A stretch of DNA of 64,000 bases from Xestospongia muta (Eukaryota; Porifera; Demospongiae; Haplosclerida; Petrosiidae). The notes under the pieces are model-generated. The model was given only the letters and a program-made list of their open reading frames with translations. It had not been told where the DNA came from and did not search any database. The position numbers and the translations under genes are program-made. Every line of letters begins with the position of its first letter. Position 1 is the first letter of the stretch. Shown one piece after another: positions 56,074-64,000 of this stretch. Where the stretch lies: NCBI GenBank assembly GCA_963693285.1, contig OY848928.1, positions 5,485,827 through 5,549,826 of the forward strand, read 5' to 3'.

Positions 56074-58557
56074 ATGATTGCTAAATTGTGGATTGGTATT
56101 TCACTGCTGTTTCTTATCTATTCACCATTAATGGTGACAGGACAGTGTCCTCTACCTACAGTAGCTGATATAGAGAGGGAGTTGGATCCATTACTTGATA
56201 TAGCAGATGGAGCAGCAAACTATAATCCTAATGTATCATCATATGATTATACTTGTCTTGCTCAAGCATCAACTAAAGATAGATATCGTAGAGTATCTAT
56301 TATAGCTACATTTACTCGTAACAGTGGAGAAACTCAACAAATACAACACTTTCAATTAGAGTGTTCAAGTGGTACATGGAGTGCAGTAACTAATGATGGT
56401 CTTCAACTTCCTCCCTCTAATCCAATGCTAAGAACTGACTGTTTTAATTGTCTACGTGATAATCCTAGTCTTGGTATTGATGAGAATCATTGTTTACGTA
56501 AGTTACTAATATGTTGTTAAATAGATTGTAAATATTCCTTTTAATTAGCTTGTGTATCTGCTTGTAACATTGGATCAGGAAGATGTACATCAAATAATCC
56601 TGTAGAGTGTTGTCCATTCTTTGGTCTTAATAATGAGTGTACTGATTCATGTCCAACTAACTATGCTGCCAGTAATGTTACTGACTTTGTATGTGGTAAG
56701 TAAACTAGTATATATCTAATACATTGATCCTATACTATATAGTCTGTAACTATACCTGTGGTCCTGGTGAAGTTGCTAATCCTACATGTAATGGATGTGA
56801 TCTGACTGATATCTGTCTACGAGATATGCCTTGTCAAAATGGAGGATCATGTATATTATTATCTGCCCCTGATAATTATACATGTAATTGCAGTGGTACT
56901 GGATATATTGGTACTAACTGTACTGGTAAGTTGTTATTGGTATATATGATCTGTAGTTATCTACTGTAGGAGTCTTATTAGTGGCTAGTAATAGAATTAA
57001 AAGAATTATGTCAATGACCTTATTTGGTAGTAAAGAATTCTAATCAAAAAAGTGCAACATGAAACCATTTATGATTTATCATCTCTTGACCTGGCTGTTG
57101 TCATATACTACAGGAAACTAAGGCAACAAACAGTTCATGTTGAATAGCAGTATTTACAATTGGAAGTTAACATGATTACACTAACTAGATACATTCAATT
57201 CCTTTTTATAATAATTATCTACTACCATATGTATTACCATATATGGTAATATACATATGACCATATCTACTACCATATATATTACCATATATGGTAATAT
57301 ACATATGACCATATCTACTATCATATATATTACCATATATGGTAATATACATATGACCATATCTACTATCATATATATTATCTATAAACACATATATTAA
57401 ACCATATATATTACCACACACATGGTAATATATATTACCATATATGGTCATTGAAAGAAATTAGATCATTTTATTATTTGGATAGATCTTATCCCTTCAT
57501 CAATTCCTCCTTCATCACCCACTCCTTCTCCATCTCCATCACCATCATCTACTCCTTCTCCATCACCCACTCCCTCTCAAACACCAACTCCTTCTCCGTG
57601 TCCAAATGGATGTGATAGTTGCAACAGTAGTGGTTGTTGTATTACTTGTGGAAGTGGTTATGGTCTCAGTGGATGTAGTTGTGGTAAGTGTTGTACTGTG
57701 AATTGTGGTCACGTTTAAAGTATACGTCCATTCATAATAAACTGTGCGTCTATTAGCAGAGTATGTATCCATTTAATGATCATTTAATATTTAATTGTCT
57801 ATATTATTCTCTCAATTTAGTATTAACTAGTACACGTTGTTATGTACTAAATTGCATGCGATGTAAATTACGCGATCCAAACTGTTGCGATAAGTGTAAT
57901 AATGGTTTCCAATCACCAGCTACTAATAGATGTAATTGTGAAGGTAGTAATGATGACATTAATTGACAGTGATAATTGCAGGATTTCCCCTTTCCTTATA
58001 GGGTTGTTACCTGTTCCTACTAGTTTCACACCTACACCATCACAGCCACCAGATCAAGGAGGAAGAGGAGGTGATGGGATTGGTACTGGAGGACTTATTG
58101 GTAAGATATTTCCCGACAGCAAAGTTTGTGTATACTAAATATATCTATGATAAATTGAGACATTGGTTCTAGTCCCATGCTAATACAGTAGTGTATTTAT
58201 AACCTCTATATTGAGGACCCACTATACATTATATGTCTACTATAAAGGCCACATTATGTAAACACACACCTTGAATTTGTCTCTATTGTCATCACTCTCC
58301 TTATAGGTATTATTATCGGTATTCTCCTTGGTATATTGCTGTTGTTAGCATTAGCAGCTGTCATTGCATATGTGATCTATTACTTTGTTGCTGGAGCAGG
58401 TGCAGCTGGTCTTAATAAAGCTAATGCTAATTCATTATTTCCTAATGGGTACGTTCCTCAACATAAACCCCACCTACTAATTATATGACCTCTTTCTCTT
58501 AGGGATGCTCACGATAACCCGTTATACGTAGATCCTGATGAAGCATCTAAATTATGA
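56074..58557 (+). CDS. EGF / Pro-Ser stalk / Cys-rich single-pass receptor-like protein 3 (NPxY tail)
   Basis: This is a close paralogue of gene 2: signal peptide LWIGISLLFLIYSPLMVTG, N-terminal domain CPLPTVADIERELD, YTCLAQASTKD, RRVSIIATFTR, HFQLECSSGTW, then CCPFFGLNNECTDSC. It has a single EGF exon (CNYTCGPGEVANPTCNGC) almost identical to two exons of gene 2. The remaining EGF modules are replaced by a Ser/Pro/Thr stalk (PTPSPSPSPSSTPSPSP) and two Cys-rich modules (CPNGCDSCNSSGCCITC, CMRCKLRDPNCCDKC). The membrane span IIIGILLGILLLLALAAVIA leads to a tail with DNPLYVDPDEASKL (NPLY at 58516-58527) and a stop at 58555. The intron before the tail is again phase 2. Confidence 0.83.
57217..57380. 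repeat. 48-bp tandem repeat (3.4 copies) with internal palindrome
   Basis: Units start at 57217, 57265, 57313 and 57361. Each holds the palindrome TTACCATATATGGTAA. It lies in an intron of receptor gene 3. The ACCATATATGGT core also occurs singly near 20025, 57434 and 61595. Confidence 0.9.
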
Positions 58558-59854
58558 GGCTGTCCCTCAATCTTGTTATAGTCGCCATGTACTTTTCTCT
58601 GCTCTACCTTCTAATCAGATCTTTCCAGTGCTATACACATTATATATGCATTCAATATAAATAATTCCTGTAACTCTATTACTACTAATATTATGATCTA
58701 GTGACATAGTGTGTGAGTGTATCGTTTTAAATAACTTTCTTTTTATTGATTAATGATAGTATATCTATTAACAATGAGATAACTCGATACATTTCTATAT
58801 AATTGGCGATACCATACCATCTGGCTTTGGTGGGTCTCCAATGCTCTCTATAATAGAATTAGTAACAAAAGTAATTAGTATGTTATTGTAAACCTCACTC
58901 TGGCGAGACACCAATTAGAATAACTTGTTATGATGTAATACCTATCATAACAATAGTGTGATGTGAAGTGTGATGATGATAGGTGATATACTACCTTTGT
59001 TGTCTCTTATCTTTTGTAACCAGCTGTTGTCTGGTGAATAGTGCCTCCAAAAATGACATGTATTTCCTTAGTATGTGTACTGTTTGCAATGTATACACCT
59101 CTTTACCTATAATATGTGTATATATGTCAACATAAACACCTCTTTACCTATAATATGTGTATATATGTCAACATACACCTCTTTACCTATAATATGTGTA
59201 TATATGTCAACATATACACCTCTTTACCTATAATATGTGTATTATATGTCAACATAAACACCTCTTTACCTATAATATGTGTATTATATGTCAACATATA
59301 CACCTCTTTACCTATAATATGTGTATATATGTCAACATAAACACCTCTTTACCTATAATATGTGTATATATGTCAACATACACCTCTTTACCTATAATAT
59401 GTGTATATATGTCAACATATACACCTCTTTACCTATAATATGTGTATTATATGTCAACATAAACACCTCTTTACCTATAATATGTGTATTATATGTCAAC
59501 ATATACACCTCTTTACCTATAATATGTGTATATATGTCAACACATACATCTCTTTACCTATAATATGTGTATAAAATAAACATCACAGAGTAATTAAATG
59601 CTAAATTTCTCGATTATTGGGTAATGATTGTTTACTTTCAATATACAATTATGTTGGCATGTCACTGGCCAGCACTTAATTATCACTAATGTCAGTTTAA
59701 GTGTCAAAATGTCAGTTTAAGTGTCAAAATTTACGTGAGTTTTGTTACGCCATTAGATATGAACTGATTAACAAATAGTCTGTAGTGACTTTGAAAGTTT
59801 GCACACCAAATGTACCAATAAATGTACTATCATACAAAGTACATATAAAGAACA
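58558..59854. other. Long intergenic region with a minisatellite array
   Basis: This is the largest gene-free stretch in the window. It holds the 3' UTR of receptor gene 3 and a tandem array at 59093-59574. A short direct duplication of TGTCAGTTTAAGTGTCAAAA lies near 59690-59730. No coding exon is recognised. Confidence 0.6.
59093..59574. repeat. Minisatellite of about 38-44 bp with a 205-bp higher-order period
   Basis: About twelve copies of CTCTTTACCTATAATATGTG plus a TATATGTCAACATA-type spacer. Length variants recur in the same order 205 bp apart (the block starting at 59116 repeats at 59321), so the array is built of roughly five-unit higher-order repeats. The in-frame proteins across it are repeat artefacts. 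Confidence 0.88.
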
Positions 59855-60701
59855 TTACAATTGTACCCAATAACAGATAACAATGATAACTTTGTCGGAC
59901 GGACATATATTGTACTTGGACATATATTGTATTTGATAACTTGTGTGTGTGAACTTGCCTTGTGATAACTCTCTATTGGTGCATAGCATTCTGTTAAAAG
60001 GAGGATATGATATCACATGATTTCATACTCAAGTCACGTGACCTTAGAGCTTTGTAAATGGCTATGTGATTATTATGACCAGACACACCCCCTTCATCAA
60101 ACGTGATGACCTATAATGGGTTCAATGTACATATTTAGTGTTATGTTAGTCTCATTCCCAGACTTACTGGAAAGGTCTGGAAATGAGACTATTATTATAT
60201 AAGTACCCGCTCAATATTGTACTGATGTACTATCTTCATCACATATTGTGCAATGATTGTACTATCCCACTGTACTAATGGATCATCAGGTAAGTGTCTA
60301 TGGTGCTAATTAATATTTACAGTTTATTATTGCCACACCCACTTATCATTTACGATAACAATGGAATCAGATTGTAGTCCTAAATACTCACAAGCTCTGA
60401 CTAATTCCTGTTTCCTTAAATGTCCTTGACCATAATGATCGCCTAATTATAGAAGTGTTCTAATTATATGAATCCAAAATTATTTCCTACCTTCAGAAAG
60501 ACACAGCAAGACCACCTGTTGCTTCTGATCACGTAGATAAAGAAGTGTTGGCGCAAAAAACATCGATTCGTCATCAGGATGTGCTATGACAAATAAATTT
60601 CTTTTCTTTTTCTCGAAAATTGCCGAATTCATTCCGAGAACTTGAGTAATACGTAATACAAAAACAATACATAATGCTGCTAAAGTTAACAAGATCCACA
60701 T
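59855..60701 (-). CDS. PIGL: GlcNAc-phosphatidylinositol de-N-acetylase (GPI anchor synthesis)
   Basis: PIGL catalyses the second step of GPI anchor synthesis at the cytosolic face of the ER. I chose the ATG at 60701 ([20 protein letters not shown]), which gives the N-terminal membrane anchor. Then [21 protein letters not shown] carries the zinc/catalytic motif HPDDE. Later exons read [39 protein letters not shown] and [22 protein letters not shown], which carries the second zinc motif GHxNH. The C-terminus is uncertain. The next acceptor (TTTAACAG) opens a frame with weak similarity that stops at 59855, so the 3' boundary is approximate. One intron contains the hairpin at 60147-60191. Confidence 0.85.
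60147..60191. repeat. Intronic 45-bp imperfect inverted repeat in PIGL
   Basis: The arms TAGTCTCATT(C/T)CCAGAC pair with one or two mismatches around a short loop. The arms share the TAGTCTC...GAGACTA termini and CCAGAC core of the KCTD5 hairpin at 21415-21466. Confidence 0.8.
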
Positions 60702-60802
60702 CTTTATCACGTGACTACACCACAATATCACGTGATACTTGATTTGTCACTAAGAAACTAAATACATATAATATGATTGACATAATCTACAAATCTAACA
60801 AT

Positions 60803-62831
60803 TCAACTAGAATGTGGCTTAGCGCCATCTGTTTTTTTCACACTATCATGCTGACTCCGCCCACGTTTCTTTTCTGGTACCAACATCACACAAAAACAAA
60901 TAATGAGAGGAACAAAATAATAATACCTATATAATTGGAAACATGTTCTATTAATAGATCATGATACTAATTATAGTAACATTACCTCCATATTGCCAAT
61001 GTTTTATTGAATGTTAACAAAAGAAATGAAATGCCAGCAAAATCCCGCCAAATACAAGTAACAACTGTTGTAGCAATATCGTACATTAATTTGACATGAC
61101 GTGGTTTTTGGAATCGATGGTGGAGCAAATGACGAACCTTAGAGTGTTATTATAATGATCTGATTATTTTAAAATACTTGTACCTTTCTAGCTGATATGG
61201 TAATCATACTAAACATGGCAAAGGAGAAATGGTATCCAGGATACAGACCATGCCATGTGGCAGAAATTATAAATGTCATAAAGGTTGGAGCAAAATGTAA
61301 TCGCTCATACACACACCTGCAAAATGGACACATTATCAATAATGGAAGCATAATGAACAAAATGGACAATCAACAATGGATAAATGCATTGTATAAACCT
61401 TTTCAACCATAGAGCTGTTTGGATGTTCCAATTTTGAATTACTCCTCTAAAATTAGTAGCAAACTCAACACCTAGAGGATCCCCATTCTTTACAAGGTCC
61501 CATTTAGCATTACCTTGATTATCATAACCACAAAAACCAAGTCCAGCAGCATTGCAGATACTTTCAGCTGTGAACCAAATTTATAATATGTTTACCATAT
61601 ATGGTAACTTACTAATAGAGAAACTAAAGTAATAAAGACATCTCATTCTGACCATAAATAAATAAATACAAAGAGACTTCAATAAAAAATTCAACGTGGG
61701 ATCTATAAATTAAAATATCCTATCAATACACTTAATTAAGTGGGTGGAGTCACCTAACACAAGTTTCTCTGTAAAATAAAGTCCTCCATACAAATAAATT
61801 CCTAAACAAATAAATGCTCCAATACATTTAACTATTACTGGAACAATAGATGATGGTTCACGACTATGTTCTTTGGCCTATGACAGCTGGTATTAATACA
61901 TCTACATGACACATCTATTACCTTAGCATAAACATTAGGGTTATCTAAGAGTTGGACATTATCTCCAGTGATGTATTGTTTGTAGTCATGAAAGGAGCAA
62001 GATGGCCCAGCCAAAAAGTTTATAAAACTAAAGTTGTATGAAGTGTACTCGAGAATTGTTGGAACTTGTCTGTAAAAAGAATAAATTGATTTTAAGTAAT
62101 TGTCAATATTAACATACACTATTTTTATATTTCGTTGATCGGCGTTTAATTCTTCATCTTTCCTTGCCACTCCTACAATAAATTAGTTAATTAAAGAAGT
62201 TATTAATTGTTATATAATATTACCATCATGCAACTCAAATGCTACGTAAGATATTCGCTGAACTATTATCATTAGTGGACTAAGAAAAGACACTAGAGAA
62301 AGATAATGACAACCTTACCCTGTAAAATCTAAATTCCAATCTCCATAATGTAATGTCATGCGATAAGAATGTGCGCCCAGTACAACCAACAGTGCATACA
62401 CAAGTGTAACCCTAAAAAGATGATGTCATAGTGATGTCATTGCTATTTTTAGTAACATACCAATGAACAGTAGTGACAGGTAAAGATAGTAACATAACAT
62501 ATGCCACACCTATCACTGTTACCAATATCATCATTTCCCTGTGTGGTTAATTATATAATTATCATTTCACTAACGAGGGGTAGTCTTACGTTATTCCAAA
62601 ACAATATATCCCAAATCCAAGACCTATAATAGCATTATAAAGGTGCCGGACTGTTATGGAGGTGTGGCTATGATGGAAACCCAGTTTGAACAAGAAGGCC
62701 AGTGGAAATGAGAGCAACAACAATAAGAAATATCGGGTCTACATCAACAATAAATAATATTATATAAATTTTTTATTTACTTGATCTAGAGGTACACCGA
62801 TCAATTCGGAGAGGTACTCTACGCCAGCCAT
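60803..62831 (-). CDS. Membrane-bound O-acyltransferase, MBOAT1/2-like lysophospholipid acyltransferase
   Basis: This multi-pass ER acyltransferase acts in phospholipid remodelling. The start at 62831 gives MAGVEYLSELIGVPLDQ, matching SELLGIPLDQ of human MBOAT1. Then come hydrophobic spans, ISYVAFELHDG, TILEYTSYNFSFINFLAGPSC, FCGYDNQGNAKWDL, ATNFRGVIQNWNIQTALWLK with the catalytic Asn, and FIISATWHGLYPGYHFSF with the catalytic His. The C-terminus is YYYFVPLIICFCVMLVPEKKR with a hydrophilic tail and a stop at 60803. It follows the MBOAT1/2 (LPE/LPS/LPC acyltransferase) order. Which of the two it represents, and its acyl preference, cannot be decided here. Confidence 0.9.
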
Positions 62832-63088
62832 GATTCGCGCACGTGGTTAATAGAGGTCAATAGAGCGATGTTATTATAAAATTTATAATGGGCGGGCATT
62901 TCATTAATAAAATTTAATAGTTATGGTCACGTGGTTTTGTGACCCACATAATCACTAGGGGAGTACATCCTCTCTGTTGGTCTCCTCTTTCTAACTAATG
63001 CTCATCGACAACAAACTACGACAGATATCCAGAGGTAATGCCCGTAATAACGCTCCTGTTATTATGATCTTATCATGTTAGGTAATTA
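62832..63088. promoter_or_regulatory. Intergenic between divergent MBOAT and KDM1B
   Basis: 257 bp separate the two start codons. The region contains CACGTG E-boxes at about 62842 and in GTCACGTGG at about 62927. A leader exon for KDM1B may end in the 63040s, but I cannot fix it. Confidence 0.4.
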
Positions 63089-64000
63089 ATGGCATCACCT
63101 CGTAAGAGGAAGTCGTTAGTCAAAGGACGAGGGGAGAATCAAGAGGAATTATCATCTCCAAAAAAGATAAAGGGGTGTGACCGAAAACATTGTCAAATCA
63201 CCTATACCCTTCCGCCATTTTGTTTTTGTCATGCAACAGAAAGGTGTGTATATCCTTGTCAATTTTGATATACATGTATGTTCCTGGACTTGTAGATGTG
63301 CTGAAGATGGCCACACCTCTCGTTGGTATCATTTGAGTGCTGGACAACACTATTGCAATGAATGTTTTGAATATTTCTATCGAAGGTAAAGAATCATTGG
63401 TTAAGTAGATATGTAATGTCGTACTAGTATTAGAATGACCATTATAGTCCAATAACATCTTTGTAGGTATAGAATACAAAGTAATAAGAAATATTGCATA
63501 ACAATATGGTAGCTCAATTATAAAGTTACATATTGATAAATTCTTTTATAATTATATTCATATTCTCTCTAGTCATAAACCAGGTAACAAGTTATATCAA
63601 CAGTGGTCTTGTATTTGGGAGAAGGAATCTGGCGACACACTGCCCCCTCGTGCAAGTCAGTTCATGGCCGATATGTGGCTACCTGTCTGGGTTGAGTGTA
63701 CTAATGAGGGGTGTGGTCGATGGCGGAAACTACCAGCTCACATAGAACTTCATCATGTAAAATTGGACGTTGTCAAATGTAGTGACTGTAGTATACCTGA
63801 AGATCCTGTGAGTACATGTTATTTAACCCTTTGTGAAGTTAGCCACACCTACTTTTATTTTATAGGTTGCAATTATTGCTCGTGATCCATTGTGGATCCA
63901 TACAATAAGTTATACTCCTTTATTACGATATTGTGATGAGCTAGCCTCTCTCCTCTCGGAATACTTCCCTGAAGGTGTTGGTATTAGTCCAACTACTGTA
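63089..64000 (+). CDS. KDM1B: Lysine-specific demethylase 1B (LSD2), 5' part (runs off window)
   Basis: KDM1B is an FAD-dependent H3K4me1/2 demethylase. Exon 1 from 63089 gives MASPRKRKSLVKGRG, a basic segment, and the first zinc-finger Cys (CDRKHCQITYTLPPFCFC). Exon 2 (63296-63387) reads RCAEDGHTSRWYHLSAGQHYC and NECFEYFYRR. Exon 3 reads HKPGNKLYQQW, then the CW-type zinc finger LPVWVECTNEGCGRWRKL and VKCSDCSIPEDP. Exon 4 reads DPLWIHTISYTPLLRY and SEYFPEGVGISP, the start of the SWIRM-linker region. The C4H2C2 finger plus CW finger combination is specific to LSD2 rather than LSD1. The amine oxidase domain lies beyond the window. Confidence 0.93.

Noticed and set aside
57181..57451. Minus-strand frames reading YMVIYMVVDMVICILP repeats
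   Set aside because: They are artefacts of the 48-bp AT-rich repeat in an intron of receptor gene 3.
59116..59563. Repetitive frames (YTSLPIICVY type) at 59.1-59.6 kb
   Set aside because: They are readings of a minisatellite array with no homology, splice context or codon bias.

Overview
This is a eukaryotic window from a compact, AT-rich animal genome. Gene models were assembled by hand from exon-level homology and GT/AG splice junctions. Most introns are about 45-100 bases, intergenic gaps are mostly tens to a few hundred bases, and the genes match metazoan families (PUM, E2F, TRAF, KCTD5, DGK theta, KDM1B, axonemal dynein light chain). The style fits a demosponge such as Amphimedon queenslandica. 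That assignment is inference, not a database match.

Layout. Positions 1-14300: TMEM18-like (-, partial), archease (+), MIC26/27-like (-), SLC22A18-like (+), MTMR9 pseudophosphatase (-), a secreted subtilisin-CUB protein (+), mRNA capping enzyme (-), and a TRAF-like RING/MATH protein (+). Positions 14500-26000: DNALI1 (-), DGK theta (-), KCTD5 (+), E2F (-), and a GLUT-type transporter (-). Positions 26000-41000: SNX19-like (+), PRMT9 (+), serine racemase (-), IFT121/WDR35 (-), and DNAJC27/RJL (+). Positions 41000-50600: membrane adenylyl cyclase (-), Pumilio (+), and a SWSAP1-like RecA-fold ATPase (-). Positions 50800-58560: three tandem EGF-rich single-pass receptors (+). Positions 59850-64000: PIGL (-), MBOAT1/2-like acyltransferase (-), and the 5' part of KDM1B/LSD2 (+).

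The genes mostly alternate strands. Many start codons sit head to head 32-142 bp apart, so promoters are probably bidirectional. One tail-to-tail pair (PRMT9/serine racemase) overlaps within coding sequence by 26 bp. Three genes are ciliary (DNALI1, IFT121, RJL), and both of their promoters carry RFX X-box-like 14-mers.

The least explained item is the three-gene receptor family at 50.8-58.6 kb. Its members share an N-terminal Cys domain I do not recognise, variable EGF or furin-like modules, one membrane span, and a cytoplasmic NPxY motif placed after a phase-2 intron. At the DNA level the window is notable for (CT)n tracts placed at 3' splice sites on the sense strand, a 40-bp array that multiplies a 5' splice-site-like sequence, an over-represented TCACATGA octamer, and a pair of related intronic hairpins. 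I found no rRNA, tRNA, CRISPR array or transposon coding sequence.
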